Assembly (NCBI RefSeq): GCF_022811605.1
Contig: NZ_CP094533.1
Coordinates: forward strand, 3,162,001 to 3,226,000
Source of the DNA: Agromyces soli
GTDB taxonomy: Bacteria > Actinomycetota > Actinomycetes > Actinomycetales > Microbacteriaceae
DNA: 64,000 nt
Direction: 5' to 3'
Of the stretch, positions 19,426 to 30,113 are shown one piece after another; the first letter of the stretch is position 1, and each line of letters begins with the position of its first letter. Under the pieces are notes generated by a model. The model was not told the DNA's origin and searched no databases. It saw only the letters and a program-made list of their open reading frames with translations. The position numbers and the translations under genes were made by a program.

Positions 19426-20538
19426 GTGGCACACGGTTCCCGACTGGTCGACCTGGTTCACGATCGGATCGAGGATTTCCTCGCCGACCGTACCTCCATT
19501 CTCGATGCTGTCTCGGGCGACCTCGCCCCACTCGGCGCATTCTCGAAGCGCTTTCTCAGCGGGGGCAAGCGCTTCCGGGCACTGTTCTGCTACTGGGGGT
19601 GGGAGGCCGTCACCGGCGGCTCCTTCGATCCCTTCGACGGCCCCGACTCCCGCGACCGCTCCCCCGTGATCTCCGCGGCCGCGTCGCTCGAGCTCTTCCA
19701 TGCGGCGGCGCTCGTGCACGACGACCTCATCGACAACTCGGACACCAGGCGATCCGCGCCGAGCGCGCACCGGCTCTTCGAGCGGCTGCACGGCGAGTCC
19801 GGCTGGGTCGGCGACGGTGAGCAGTTCGGCCGCTCGGCGGCGATCCTGCTCGGCGACCTGCTGCTCGGCTGGAGCGACGAGCTGCTCGACGAGGGCCTCG
19901 AACTGCTCGAGCAGCGCGCAGACGCCCGCGCGGCTAGGACCGAGTTCATGCGCATGCGCACCGAGGTGACGGCCGGCCAGTATCTCGACGTCCTCGAGGA
20001 GCACGCCTGGATCGCCCAGCCCGACGAGGAGCAGCAGCTCCGCGCCGAGCGGGTCATCGTCTACAAGGCCGCGAAGTACAGCGTCGAGGCGCCGCTCGCG
20101 ATCGGCGCGGCGATCGGCGGCGCCACGAGGGAGCAGGCGGCCGCGCTCCGCGCCTACGGGCTTCCGCTCGGCATCGCCTATCAGCTGCGCGACGACCTGC
20201 TGGGCGTGTACGGCGACCCCGAGCTCACTGGCAAGCCCTCAGGCGACGACCTCCGCGAGGGCAAACGCACGATGCTCATCGCCATTGCGCGCGAGCGGCT
20301 CGCGCCGAGCACCCGGCGCCTGCTCGACGAACTGCTGGGCGACCCCGAGCTCGACGAGACGCAGGTGCGGATGCTGCAGCAGACGCTCAGCGACTGCGGC
20401 GCGGTCGACGAGATCGAGGCGCTCATCACCCGTCAGCTGCAGTCGGCGACGGCGGCCCTCGCAGAGGCCCCCATCAGCGAGCACGCCCGGGCCGAGCTCG
20501 GAGCGCTCGCCCGCTCCGTCGCGAAGCGGGTCAGCTGA
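19426..20538 (+). CDS. Polyprenyl (geranylgeranyl-type) diphosphate synthase
   Basis: Trans-isoprenyl diphosphate synthase that extends allylic diphosphates with IPP. The 370-residue protein shows the substrate motif SGGKRFRALFCYWGWE (about 45-60), the first aspartate-rich motif HDDLIDNSDTRR (about 99-110), RTEVTAGQYLD, and the second aspartate-rich motif QLRDDLLGVYGD (about 254-265) followed by KPSGDDLREGKRT. Chain length cannot be set with confidence. It is the likely counterpart of mycobacterial IdsA2 (Rv2173), because the Rv2175c-like and PknL-like genes follow as in mycobacteria. The GTG start is preceded by a leaderless-type -10. Confidence 0.92.
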   Translation: MAHGSRLVDLVHDRIEDFLADRTSILDAVSGDLAPLGAFSKRFLSGGKRFRALFCYWGWEAVTGGSFDPFDGPDSRDRSPVISAAASLELFHAAALVHDDLIDNSDTRRSAPSAHRLFERLHGESGWVGDGEQFGRSAAILLGDLLLGWSDELLDEGLELLEQRADARAARTEFMRMRTEVTAGQYLDVLEEHAWIAQPDEEQQLRAERVIVYKAAKYSVEAPLAIGAAIGGATREQAAALRAYGLPLGIAYQLRDDLLGVYGDPELTGKPSGDDLREGKRTMLIAIARERLAPSTRRLLDELLGDPELDETQVRMLQQTLSDCGAVDEIEALITRQLQSATAALAEAPISEHARAELGALARSVAKRVS

Positions 20539-20570
20539 CCGATCGCGCGTCGTCGGGAGCGGATGCCTCG

Positions 20571-20909
20571 TCAGGCGAGCGCCTGCGCGACGCGCCGCAC
20601 CTCCGCCTTGCGGCCGGCGCGCAGCGCCGCGATCGGCGTCGTCCCGAGGCTGTCCTCCTCGCCGATCAGCCAGTCGAGGGCCTCGGCGTCGCTGAAGCCG
20701 GCGTCGTGCAGCACCATGACGGTGCCGTGCAGCTCCGGCATCGGCACGCCGTCGCGGAGGAAGTCCGCCGGCACCTTCAGCACCCCGTCGACGCGGCGGG
20801 CGAGCAGGTGGCGCTCGTCGATCAGGCGCCGCACCCGCCCGGGCGAGACGTCGAGCAGTTCGACGAGCTCGGGGACGGTCAGCCACTCGGACGCAGTTGA
20901 TTCGCTCAC
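20571..20909 (-). CDS. Rv2175c-like DNA-binding protein
   Basis: Small winged-helix type protein (112 residues from the GTG at 20909). It starts MSESTASEWLTVPELVELLD and has a MerR/excisionase-like helix-turn-helix (VPELVELLDVSPGRVRRLID, about 11-30). The C-terminal Rv2175c domain reads LHGTVMVLHDAGFSDAEAL and IGEEDSLGTTPIAALRAGR. In M. tuberculosis the homologue is a DNA-binding substrate of the kinase PknL. A PASTA kinase is encoded 1.4 kb away here, so the same pairing is likely (inference). An N-terminal Thr/Ser in MSESTASEW could be the phosphorylation site. Its DNA target is unknown. Confidence 0.85.
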   Translation of the reverse strand: MSESTASEWLTVPELVELLDVSPGRVRRLIDERHLLARRVDGVLKVPADFLRDGVPMPELHGTVMVLHDAGFSDAEALDWLIGEEDSLGTTPIAALRAGRKAEVRRVAQALA

Positions 20910-21046
20910 GAAGAACAGCCTGCCACGTCGCGGGCCGCTCGTGTCGGAGTCGGGTCCCGCGCCACGCGGGCGAGGGGTTTGACTCGCCCCCTCCCCTGTG
21001 CGACCGTGACGAACAGCCGGTGATCCATGCCGACGAGGGGAACCAG

Positions 21047-22255
21047 ATGACGACACGGCCCGAACCGGAATTCGAGCGGGGGCCAGATCAGGGAGCCTCG
21101 GCGTCGCGGCCGAGCCTCCGCTCACGAGCGATCGCCCTGCCCATCGCCGTGATGAGCTCCATCGCCGTCGCGCTCGGCTTCGCGCAGCCCGCCGACGCCG
21201 CGCCCCAGCCGCCGAAACGCCTCGCGAAAGGCAAGGCGACCGCCGCCGGAACGGCCGGCGCCCGCGCCGTCGCGGGCGCCGTGCCCGCCGAGGTCACCGT
21301 CGCCGACGGCGACACGGTCTCGGGCATCGCGGAGCGCTACGGCCTGTCGACGGCCGAGCTGCTGGCCGCGAACGGCCTCGGCTGGTCGAGCCTGATCTTC
21401 CCGGGCCAGCGCCTCGTGCTGCCGGGCGGCACGCCGCGGGCGAGCGAGCCGGCCCCGGAGATCGCCAGGCACACCGTCGTCGCCGGCGACACCATGGGCG
21501 GCATCGCCGAACGCTACGGCGTCGACCTCGCCCAGCTGCTGAGCGCGAACGGCCTCGGGCGCGAGAGCCTCATCTTCCCCGGGCAACAGGTGGTCCTGCC
21601 CCTCGCGGGCGCGGCATCCGCCCCGTCGGCGCCGGCCGAGCAGAGCCCCCCTGCGACGGCGGAGCCCCCGGCCCAGGTCACCGTCGCCGAGGGCGACACC
21701 GCGTGGGACCTCGCCGAGCGGCTCGACGTCGACCTCGACGCCTTCCTCGCCGCGAACCGCCTCAGCGCCGACCCCGTGCTGCAGCCCGGGCAGGTGCTGA
21801 CCGTCCCGCGCCCGGCCGCCGTGGCACTCGTCGCCTCGGTGAGCACCGTCCTCACCGACGAGATGCGGCAGAACGCCCAGCTCGTCGTCGACATCGGCCG
21901 CGCGCTCGGCGTGCCCGACCGCGGCATCGTGATCGCGCTGGCCGCAGCCGCGCAGGAGTCGGGGCTCCGCAACGTCCGGCACGGCGACCGAGACTCGCTC
22001 GGGCTCTTCCAGCAGCGGCCGAGCCAGGGCTGGGGCACGCCGGAGCAGGTGCTCGACCCGGTCCGGGCGACCACCGCGTTCTACGGCGGCGCCGCGAACC
22101 CGAACCCGGGCGTCACCCGCGGCCTCCTCGACATTCCCGGCTGGGAATCCATGAGCGTGACGGACGCCGCGCAGGCCGTGCAGCTGAGCGCCTACCCGAG
22201 CTACTACGCGAAGTGGGAGGCGCAGGCGACCGCCTGGCTCAGCGAGCTCGGCTGA
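21047..22255 (+). CDS. Exported triple-LysM protein with lysozyme-like C-terminal domain
   Basis: Probable cell wall hydrolase or wall-binding protein of 402 residues. The ATG at 21047 follows GAGGGGAACCAG. A basic N-terminus and hydrophobic segment (about 29-45, ending QPADAA) suggest a signal peptide. Three LysM peptidoglycan-binding repeats lie near 81-125, 140-185 and 209-255, each with GDT..IAERYGV or a similar core and an ANGL.....IFPGQ pattern. The C-terminal domain (about 275-402) contains AAAAQESGLRN, with E303 in a transglycosylase-like ES context, and GLFQQRPSQGWGTPEQVLDP. Enzymatic activity is inference. The gene lies directly upstream of the PASTA kinase, itself a muropeptide-sensing type. 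Confidence 0.85.
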   Translation: MTTRPEPEFERGPDQGASASRPSLRSRAIALPIAVMSSIAVALGFAQPADAAPQPPKRLAKGKATAAGTAGARAVAGAVPAEVTVADGDTVSGIAERYGLSTAELLAANGLGWSSLIFPGQRLVLPGGTPRASEPAPEIARHTVVAGDTMGGIAERYGVDLAQLLSANGLGRESLIFPGQQVVLPLAGAASAPSAPAEQSPPATAEPPAQVTVAEGDTAWDLAERLDVDLDAFLAANRLSADPVLQPGQVLTVPRPAAVALVASVSTVLTDEMRQNAQLVVDIGRALGVPDRGIVIALAAAAQESGLRNVRHGDRDSLGLFQQRPSQGWGTPEQVLDPVRATTAFYGGAANPNPGVTRGLLDIPGWESMSVTDAAQAVQLSAYPSYYAKWEAQATAWLSELG

Positions 22256-22332
22256 CCCCTCGTCCGGGTCACGAAGGGGTTTCGATCCGCATCGCCACGG
22301 CGGTTCGAACCGAAACGGCATACGCCGCTTCG

Positions 22333-22344
22333 TAGACTTCTACG
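22333..22344 (+). promoter_or_regulatory. Leaderless-type -10 element before the kinase gene
   Basis: TAGACT is followed by 6 nt and the GTG start codon; no Shine-Dalgarno is present. This predicts a leaderless mRNA. Confidence 0.6.
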
Positions 22345-24249
<1,905 letters not shown>

Positions 24250-24290
24250 GCCGCGGCACCGCTCGGGGCCATCCCCGCCCGCCGCATGCA

Positions 24291-24328
24291 GAACGACGGC
24301 GCCCCGCCGAAGCAGGACGCCGCCGTTC
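24291..24328. terminator. Hairpin between convergent kinase and DAHP synthase genes
   Basis: GAACGACGGCG (24291-24301) pairs with CGCCGCCGTTC (24318-24328) with one mismatch and a 16-nt loop, between two convergent stop codons. A shared terminator is likely, though no strong T-tract follows. Confidence 0.5.
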
Positions 24329-24340
24329 GTTCACTCGCGC

Positions 24341-25711
24341 TCAGCGCGAGCCGAGCTCCTCGGCCACCAGGAAGGAGAGCTCGAGGGACTGCATGTGGTT
24401 CAGGCGCGGGTCGCAGAGCGACTCGTAGCGGGTCGCGAGCGTCGCCTCGTCGATGTGCTCGGAGCCGCCGAGGCACTCCGTCACATCGTCGCCGGTGAGC
24501 TCCACGTGGATGCCGCCGGGGTGGGTGCCAGCGGCCCGGTGCGCCTCGAAGAAGCCCTTCACCTCGTCGACCACGTCGTCGAAGCGACGGGTCTTGTAGC
24601 CGGTGGGCGTCGTGATGCCGTTGCCGTGCATGGGGTCGGTCACCCACAGCGGCTGGGCATCGGACTGCTTGATGGCCTCGAGCAGCGGCGGCAGGGCCTC
24701 GCGGATGCGTCCGGCGCCCATGCGGGTGATGAACGTCAGCCGGCCCGGCTCGCGGTTGGGGTCGAGCTTCTCGACGAGCTCGAGCATCGTCTCGGGCGTC
24801 GTCGTGGGGCCGAGCTTCACGCCGATCGGGTTGCGGACGCGCGAGAGGAAGTCGACGTGCGCGCCGTCGAGCTCGCGCGTGCGCTCACCGATCCAGATGA
24901 AGTGCGCCGAGGTGTTGTAGGGCGTGCCGGTGCGCGAGTCGATGCGCGTCATCGGCCGCTCGTAGTCCATCAGCAGACCCTCGTGGCCCGTGTAGAACTC
25001 GGTGCGCTTGAGCTCGTCGAAGTCCGCGCCGCAGGCGTCCATGAACTTCACCGCGCGGTCGATCTCACGCGCGAGCTTCTCGTACCGGGCGTTCGCCGGG
25101 TTGGCCGCGAAGCCCTGGTTCCACTGGTGCACCTGCCGGAGGTCGGCGAAGCCGCCCTGGGTGAACGCGCGGATGAGGTTCAGCGTGGAGGCCGCCATGT
25201 GGTAGCCCTGCAGCAGCCGACGCGGGTCGGCGGCGCGCGACTCCGGCGTGAAGTCGTAGCCGTTCACGATGTCGCCGCGGTAGGCGGGCAGGGTCACATC
25301 GCCGCGCGTCTCGGTGTCGCTCGAGCGGGGCTTCGCGAACTGGCCCGCCATGCGGCCCATCTTCACGACCGGCATCGAGGCGCCGTAGGTCAGCACGACG
25401 GCCATCTGCAGCAGGGTCTTCACCCGGTTGCGGATCTGATCGGCCGTGGCTCCGGCGAACGTCTCGGCGCAGTCGCCGCCCTGCAGGAGGAACGCCTCGC
25501 CGCGGGAGGCGCTGGCCAGCCGCTCGCGCAGCATGTCCACCTCACCGGCGAAGACCAGCGGCGGCAGCGTGGCGAGTTCGGCCGACGCCGCGGAGGCCGC
25601 GTCGGCGTCGGGCCACTGCGGCTGCTGCTTGATCGGCAGCGTGCGCCAATAGTCGAGGCCCGCGATCACATCGGGATCTGCGTTCACGAAGGGCTCGACG
25701 AGCTGCTGCAC
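24341..25711 (-). CDS. aroG: Class II (type II) 3-deoxy-7-phosphoheptulonate synthase
   Basis: First enzyme of the shikimate pathway, condensing PEP with erythrose 4-phosphate. The 456-residue length and the motifs FAGEVDMLRERLA, LLQGGDCAETFAG, MPVVKMGRMAGQFAKPRS, FTPESRAADPRRLLQGYHM, WIGERTRELDGAHVDF and VTDPMHGNGITTPTGYKTR identify the plant/actinobacterial type II family. Metal ligands are expected in GGDC and HGN. Mycobacterial AroG forms a complex with chorismate mutase; none is encoded nearby. The GTG start at 25711 has AGGACA upstream. It is separated from plsC by a strong hairpin. Confidence 0.96.
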   Translation of the reverse strand: MQQLVEPFVNADPDVIAGLDYWRTLPIKQQPQWPDADAASAASAELATLPPLVFAGEVDMLRERLASASRGEAFLLQGGDCAETFAGATADQIRNRVKTLLQMAVVLTYGASMPVVKMGRMAGQFAKPRSSDTETRGDVTLPAYRGDIVNGYDFTPESRAADPRRLLQGYHMAASTLNLIRAFTQGGFADLRQVHQWNQGFAANPANARYEKLAREIDRAVKFMDACGADFDELKRTEFYTGHEGLLMDYERPMTRIDSRTGTPYNTSAHFIWIGERTRELDGAHVDFLSRVRNPIGVKLGPTTTPETMLELVEKLDPNREPGRLTFITRMGAGRIREALPPLLEAIKQSDAQPLWVTDPMHGNGITTPTGYKTRRFDDVVDEVKGFFEAHRAAGTHPGGIHVELTGDDVTECLGGSEHIDEATLATRYESLCDPRLNHMQSLELSFLVAEELGSR

Positions 25712-25756
25712 TGGATGTCCTGGAGGGTCGGGCGCGCGGTCGCGCGCGGGTACGAA

Positions 25757-25781
25757 ACGACGCCGCGCTGCGCGGCGTCGT
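25757..25781 (-). terminator. Strong hairpin between acyltransferase and DAHP synthase genes
   Basis: ACGACGCCGCG and CGCGGCGTCGT form an 11-bp perfect stem with a 3-nt loop. On the minus strand it is followed by TTTCGT. It lies 10 nt past the acyltransferase stop and 46 nt before the aroG start, so it probably terminates the former; a role in the aroG leader cannot be excluded. Confidence 0.6.
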
Positions 25782-25790
25782 AGGACGAGC

Positions 25791-26480
25791 CTACCGCGCC
25801 TCGGAGGCCCGTCGTTCCTTGACCGAACTCGCGTAGACGTCGACGTATTCCTGGCCGCTCAGCTCGCGCAGTTCGTAGACGAGCTCGTCGGTCACGCTGC
25901 GCAGCACGAAGCGGTCGCTCTCGAGCCCGTGGAAGCGCGAGAAGTCGAGCGGATCGCCGATCACGATGCCGATGCGCCGCACCTTCGGCAGCCGCGTGCC
26001 GATCGGCATGACCTCGGCGGTGCCGATCATGGCGACGGGCACGACCGGGGCACCCGACTCCAGGACCATGCGGGCGACCCCGGTGCGTCCCCGGTACAGC
26101 TTCGCGTCGGGGCTGCGGGTGCCCTCGGGGTAGATGCCGAGGATGCGGCCCTCGCTGAGCACGCGGAGCCCGGTGTTGAGGGAGGCCTCGGACGCCTTGC
26201 CGCCGCTTCGATCGATCGGCAGCTGCCCGGTGGCCTGGAAGAAGAGCTTCGTGGCCCAGCCCTTGAGTCCGCGGCCCGTGAAGTACTCGCTCTTCGCGAG
26301 GAAGACGACCGGCCGGTCGACGACGAGCGGCAGGAAGATCGAGTCGATGAAGGAGAGGTGGTTGGAGGCGAGGATGACCGGGCCGTTCGCGGGGATCTTC
26401 TCGAGGCCGACGATCCAGGGGCGGAAGATCGCGAGGAGCACCGGCCCCACCACGATGTGCTTCATGATCCAGTAGAACAC
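25791..26480 (-). CDS. 1-acyl-sn-glycerol-3-phosphate acyltransferase family protein
   Basis: PlsC-type lysophospholipid acyltransferase (229 residues). The block I catalytic motif is SNHLSFIDSIFLP (H and D of HX4D, about 40-52), block II/III include GRGLKGWATKLFFQATGQ and YPEGTRSPDAKLYRGR, and block IV is APVVPVAMIGTAEVMP. A hydrophobic N-terminus (VVGPVLLAIFRPWIVGL) probably anchors it to the membrane. The GTG at 26480 has GGGGAGC upstream. The homologous mycobacterial region has an acyltransferase (Rv2182c) in the same place. It may act with the acyl-CoA ligase encoded nearby on the other strand. Confidence 0.9.
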   Translation of the reverse strand: MFYWIMKHIVVGPVLLAIFRPWIVGLEKIPANGPVILASNHLSFIDSIFLPLVVDRPVVFLAKSEYFTGRGLKGWATKLFFQATGQLPIDRSGGKASEASLNTGLRVLSEGRILGIYPEGTRSPDAKLYRGRTGVARMVLESGAPVVPVAMIGTAEVMPIGTRLPKVRRIGIVIGDPLDFSRFHGLESDRFVLRSVTDELVYELRELSGQEYVDVYASSVKERRASEAR

Positions 26481-26535
26481 CCGAGCTCCCCGTCTCGTCC
26501 GTCGCGCCCGCCCCGGGCGGAGTCCAGCCTAGCGA

Positions 26536-27501
26536 TCAGGCGTGCTGCTCGACCCACACGCGCGCGAGGTCGGCGGCGCCGACGACCCCGGCGTCGTTCA
26601 CGAGCTCCGCGATCACGAAGTCGGGCTCGGGGTGGTAGCCCCGCGCCGGCAGATGCTCGAGATACGCCTCGCGGACGGGCTGCAGCAAAAGCTCGCCGGC
26701 GACCGCGACCCCGCCGCCGAAGACGAAGCGCTGCGGGTCGAGGACCGCCGAGAGGCTCGCCGCCGCCTGCCCGAGCCATTGGCCGAGCTGACGGAGCGCC
26801 GCGAGCGCGCCCGGGTCGCCCGCCTCGATGAGCCCGCCGACGAGCGCACCGTCGAGCTTGCCGTGCTCGGCGCGCGTCCGGGCGAGCGCCTGGCCGATGC
26901 CGCCGGCATCGGCGATCTCGCCGGCCATCCGCAGCAGCGCCCGGCCCGAGCCGTACTGCTCGAGGCATCCGTGCTGACCGCAGCCGCAGGCGATGCCGCC
27001 GGGGACGAGCCGGAGGTGCCCGAGTTCGGCGCCGGCGCCGAAGCCGCCGCGGAAGAGCCGGTCGCTCGCGACGATCGCCCCGCCCACGCCCGTGCCGATC
27101 GTGAGCATCACCATGTCGCTCACGAGCCGCCCGGCGCCGAAGCGGAACTCGGCCCAGCCCGCGGCGTTCGCGTCGTTGTCGACGACGACGGTGCCGCCGA
27201 CGCGGGCCTCGAGCTTCTCGCGGAAGGGCTCGTTGCGCCAGTCGATGTTGGGCGCGTAGTAGACGGTGGACTGCGCCGCGTCGATGAATCCGGCCGCGGC
27301 GACTCCGACGGCGTCGATGCCGCCCGCCGCGTGCTCATCCGCGCGGAGCCGCCCGATCATCGCGACGACCGCGTCCTCGACCGCGCGCGCGTCGCCGGCC
27401 GGGGTCGGCACGCGGTCCTGCGCGACGATGGTGCCGAGCTCGTCGACGATCGCTCCCGCGATCTTCGTACCGCCGATGTCGATGCCGATCGCGTGCGCCA
27501 C
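26536..27501 (-). CDS. ROK family glucokinase
   Basis: Cytoplasmic ATP-dependent sugar kinase (321 residues). It starts MAHAIGIDIGGTKIAGAIVD, with the ATP phosphate-binding loop DIGGTK. The catalytic aspartate is in VVDNDANAAGWAE (about 103-115). The ROK zinc motif CGCGQHGCLEQYGSG (about 161-175) supplies three cysteines and is preceded by ELGHLRLVPGG with its histidine. The absence of an N-terminal helix-turn-helix argues against a ROK repressor. Substrate is probably glucose, as for actinobacterial GlkA, but other hexoses are possible. It is divergent from the fadD15-like gene and shares a compact promoter region with it. Confidence 0.9.
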   Translation of the reverse strand: MAHAIGIDIGGTKIAGAIVDELGTIVAQDRVPTPAGDARAVEDAVVAMIGRLRADEHAAGGIDAVGVAAAGFIDAAQSTVYYAPNIDWRNEPFREKLEARVGGTVVVDNDANAAGWAEFRFGAGRLVSDMVMLTIGTGVGGAIVASDRLFRGGFGAGAELGHLRLVPGGIACGCGQHGCLEQYGSGRALLRMAGEIADAGGIGQALARTRAEHGKLDGALVGGLIEAGDPGALAALRQLGQWLGQAAASLSAVLDPQRFVFGGGVAVAGELLLQPVREAYLEHLPARGYHPEPDFVIAELVNDAGVVGAADLARVWVEQHA

Positions 27502-27569
27502 GAGGCCGCCTTTCAGGGGGAACGGGAAGGTTCGCGCCGCCGCCGGACGCCGGGGCGCGCGCGGGCAAC

Positions 27570-27584
27570 GACTAGAGTGTAGTC
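27570..27584. promoter_or_regulatory. Palindrome with overlapping divergent -10 elements
   Basis: GACTA-GAGTG-TAGTC is a 15-bp inverted repeat. It contains TAGAGT on the plus strand (27573-27578) and TACACT on the minus strand (27581-27576), so promoters for the acyl-CoA ligase and the glucokinase genes would face each other and compete or share one operator. Confidence 0.5.
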
Positions 27585-27651
27585 AACCCAACGCCGAGGC
27601 CCGAGACGTGCGTCGACGCGCGAAGGCCTCCCCGGTGCCGAAGGAGCTGCC

Positions 27652-29484
27652 GTGACCGAATTCGCAACGCCCGCCGTTGTCGCCGCCGACCCGCATGCGA
27701 ACACCACCGACCTGCTGGTGGAACGCGTGCGCGCCACCCCCGACGCCGCGTTGTTCTCGCTGCCGACCGCCGACGGTGGATGGTCGCCGGTGACGGCGAA
27801 GGAGTTCCACGCCCAGGTGATCGCCCTCGCGAAGGGGCTCGCCGCCGCCGGCATCCAGCCCGGCGACAAGATCGGCCTGATGTGCAAGACCCGCTACGAG
27901 TGGACGCTCATCGACTTCGCCGTCTGGTTCGCGGGCGCGGTGCTCGTGCCCGTCTACGAGACGAGCTCCCCCGCGCAGGTGCGGTGGAACCTCAGCGATT
28001 CGGGCGCCATCGCCATCATCGTCGAGACGCCGGACCACTTCAGCCGCTTCGACGAGGTGCACCCCGAGCTGCCCGCCGTGCAGCACGTCTGGCAGGTCGA
28101 CCTGGGCGACCTCGACAAGCTCGCCGCGTCGGGCGGCTCCGTCTCCGACGAGGAGATCGAGCGCCGCCGCACCATCGCCAACGCCGACGACATCGCGACC
28201 CTCATCTACACCTCTGGCTCGACCGGCAAGCCGAAGGGCTGCGTGCTGACCCACGCGAACTTCGTCGAGCTCTCGCGCAACTCCGCGGTCGCGCTCGACG
28301 AGGTCGTGCTCGACCCGAACGGCGCCTCGACCGTGCTGTTCATCACCCTGGCCCACGTCTTCGCGCGGTTCATCGCGGTGCTCTGCGTGCACGCCGGCGT
28401 GCGCGTCGGCCACCAGCCCGACACGAAGCAGCTGCTGCCCGCTCTGTCGAGCTTCAAGCCGACGTTCCTCCTCGCGGTCCCCCGCGTCTTCGAGAAGGTC
28501 TACAACGTCTCCGAGCAGAAGGCCGAGACCGGCGGCAAGGGCAAGATCTTCCGCGCCGCCGCCGAGACGGCCGTCGCCTACTCGACGGCCCTCGAGCAGG
28601 GCTCGGTGCCGTTCGGGCTGAAGCTGCGCTTCCGCCTGTTCGACGCGCTCGTCTTCAAGAAGCTGCGCGCGGCGCTCGGCGGCAACGTCAAGTACGCGGT
28701 GTCCGGCTCCGCGCCGCTCGGCGCTCGTCTCGGGCACTTCTACCACGCCCTCGGCATCGCCATCCTCGAGGGCTACGGCCTCACCGAGACCACCGCACCC
28801 GCCACGGTGAACCTGCCCAAGCGCTCGAAGATCGGCACGGTCGGCCCGGCGCTGCCCGGCGTCGCCGTCCGCCTCGCCGACGACGGCGAGATCCAGGTCA
28901 AGGGCATCAACGTCTTCAAGGAGTACTGGAAGAACCCCGAGGCGACCGCGGAGGCCTTCGACGGCGACTGGTTCAAGACGGGCGACATCGGCTCCTTCGA
29001 CGACGAGGGCTTCCTCACCATCACCGGGCGCAAGAAGGAGATCATCGTCACGGCCGGGGGCAAGAACGTGGCCCCCGCCGCGCTCGAGGACCCGATCCGC
29101 GCCAACCCGCTCGTCGGGCAGGTCGTCGTGGTCGGCGACAAGAAGCCGTTCATCTCGGCGCTCGTGACCCTCGACCCGGAGATGCTGCCGGTCTGGCTGA
29201 ACAACAACGGCGAGGACGCCGGCATGAGCCTCGACGAGGCGGCGGCGAACGAGGCGGTCCGCGCGGAGGTGCAGCGGGCGATCGACGCCGCGAACGAGCT
29301 CGTCTCGCGCGCGGAGTCGATCCGCAAGTTCACGGTGCTGCCCCTCGAGCTCACCGAGGCGAGCGGTCACCTCACGCCGAAGCTCAGCATCAAGCGCAAT
29401 GTGATCCTGGACGACTTCGCCGGCGAGATCGAGGCGATGTACTCGGGCGCCCCGGCCACCGAGGGCATGTCCGCGATCAGCTGA
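27652..29484 (+). CDS. Long-chain fatty-acid--CoA ligase (FadD15-like)
   Basis: ANL-superfamily enzyme that activates fatty acids through acyl-AMP to acyl-CoA. The 610-residue protein shows the AMP-binding P-loop YTSGSTGKPKGCVL (about 184-197), KPTFLLAVPRVFEKVYN, the A5 motif EGYGLTETTAPATVN (about 374-388), the FKTGDIGSFDDEGFLTITGRKK motif (only FKTGDIG cited for A7; about 440) and the C-terminal lysine region LTPKLSIKRN. The GTG at 27652 has GGAG upstream. It is the likely orthologue of mycobacterial FadD15, which lies in the same neighbourhood. It feeds acyl-CoA to lipid synthesis or degradation. Confidence 0.94.
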   Translation: MTEFATPAVVAADPHANTTDLLVERVRATPDAALFSLPTADGGWSPVTAKEFHAQVIALAKGLAAAGIQPGDKIGLMCKTRYEWTLIDFAVWFAGAVLVPVYETSSPAQVRWNLSDSGAIAIIVETPDHFSRFDEVHPELPAVQHVWQVDLGDLDKLAASGGSVSDEEIERRRTIANADDIATLIYTSGSTGKPKGCVLTHANFVELSRNSAVALDEVVLDPNGASTVLFITLAHVFARFIAVLCVHAGVRVGHQPDTKQLLPALSSFKPTFLLAVPRVFEKVYNVSEQKAETGGKGKIFRAAAETAVAYSTALEQGSVPFGLKLRFRLFDALVFKKLRAALGGNVKYAVSGSAPLGARLGHFYHALGIAILEGYGLTETTAPATVNLPKRSKIGTVGPALPGVAVRLADDGEIQVKGINVFKEYWKNPEATAEAFDGDWFKTGDIGSFDDEGFLTITGRKKEIIVTAGGKNVAPAALEDPIRANPLVGQVVVVGDKKPFISALVTLDPEMLPVWLNNNGEDAGMSLDEAAANEAVRAEVQRAIDAANELVSRAESIRKFTVLPLELTEASGHLTPKLSIKRNVILDDFAGEIEAMYSGAPATEGMSAIS

Positions 29485-29498
29485 CCTCGAAGCACCGC

Positions 29499-29531
29499 GA
29501 AGGGGGCGCCGCGATCCGCGGCGCCCCCTTC
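29499..29531. terminator. Bidirectional terminator between convergent fadD15-like and def genes
   Basis: GAAGGGGGCGCCGCG (29499-29513) and its exact complement (29517-29531) form a 15-bp stem with a 3-nt loop between two convergent genes. Confidence 0.75.
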
Positions 29532-29548
29532 GTCGTTCGTCCGGCGAC

Positions 29549-30040
29549 TCAGAACCAGTCGGACTCGCGCACTTCGCGCATGGCGACCCGGCGCTCCGCC
29601 GGCTCGAGGCGGTCGAGGTAGAGGATGCCGTCGAGGTGGTCGGTCTCGTGCTGCAGCGCCTGCGCGAGCACCCCGGTGCCCTCGACGACGATCTCCTGGC
29701 CGTCGAGGTCGATGCCGCGCACCCGCGCATAGGGATGGCGCGGGGTGTCGTGCCAGAGTCCGGGCACCGAGAGGCAGCCTTCGCCGGTCGGCTCCTTCTC
29801 GCCGCGCACCTCGACGAGCTCCGGGTTCAGCACGTAGCCGATCCGCCCGTCGACGTTGTAGCTGAACGCGCGGAGGTTGACGCCGATCTGCGGCGCTGCG
29901 ACACCGGCACGACCGGGCAGCTTCACCGAGTCGAGCAGGTCCGCGACGAGCCCCCGGACGCCGTCGTCGATGGTCTCGATCGGCGCGGACCGGGCCTTCA
30001 GCACGGGATCGCCGAAGACACGGATGGGACGTTCAGGCAC
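29549..30040 (-). CDS. def: Peptide deformylase
   Basis: Metalloenzyme that removes the N-formyl group from new proteins. The GTG at 30040, preceded by GGAG, gives 163 residues. All three signature motifs are present: [10 protein letters not shown] (G-x-G-x-A-A-x-Q type, about 45-54), EGCLSVPG (metal Cys, about 88-95) and QHETDHLDG (two His and the catalytic Glu, about 129-137). The C-terminus is short (REVRESDWF), as in actinobacterial type I enzymes. It lies downstream of pyruvate carboxylase on the same strand, 73 nt away, without obvious shared function. Confidence 0.95.
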   Translation of the reverse strand: MPERPIRVFGDPVLKARSAPIETIDDGVRGLVADLLDSVKLPGRAGVAAPQIGVNLRAFSYNVDGRIGYVLNPELVEVRGEKEPTGEGCLSVPGLWHDTPRHPYARVRGIDLDGQEIVVEGTGVLAQALQHETDHLDGILYLDRLEPAERRVAMREVRESDWF

Positions 30041-30113
30041 GGGGGCTCCATTCCAGGCCCGCGGCAGGCGGGCGTTGCGAGCGTTCAGGTGGGCGGCGAC
30101 AGCGTATCGCGAC

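Noticed and set aside
27583-29730. A 715-codon frame on the minus strand across the fadD15-like gene
   Set aside because: Antisense shadow of a well-supported gene, Arg/Asp/Gly-rich, spanning two genes and a terminator without domains.
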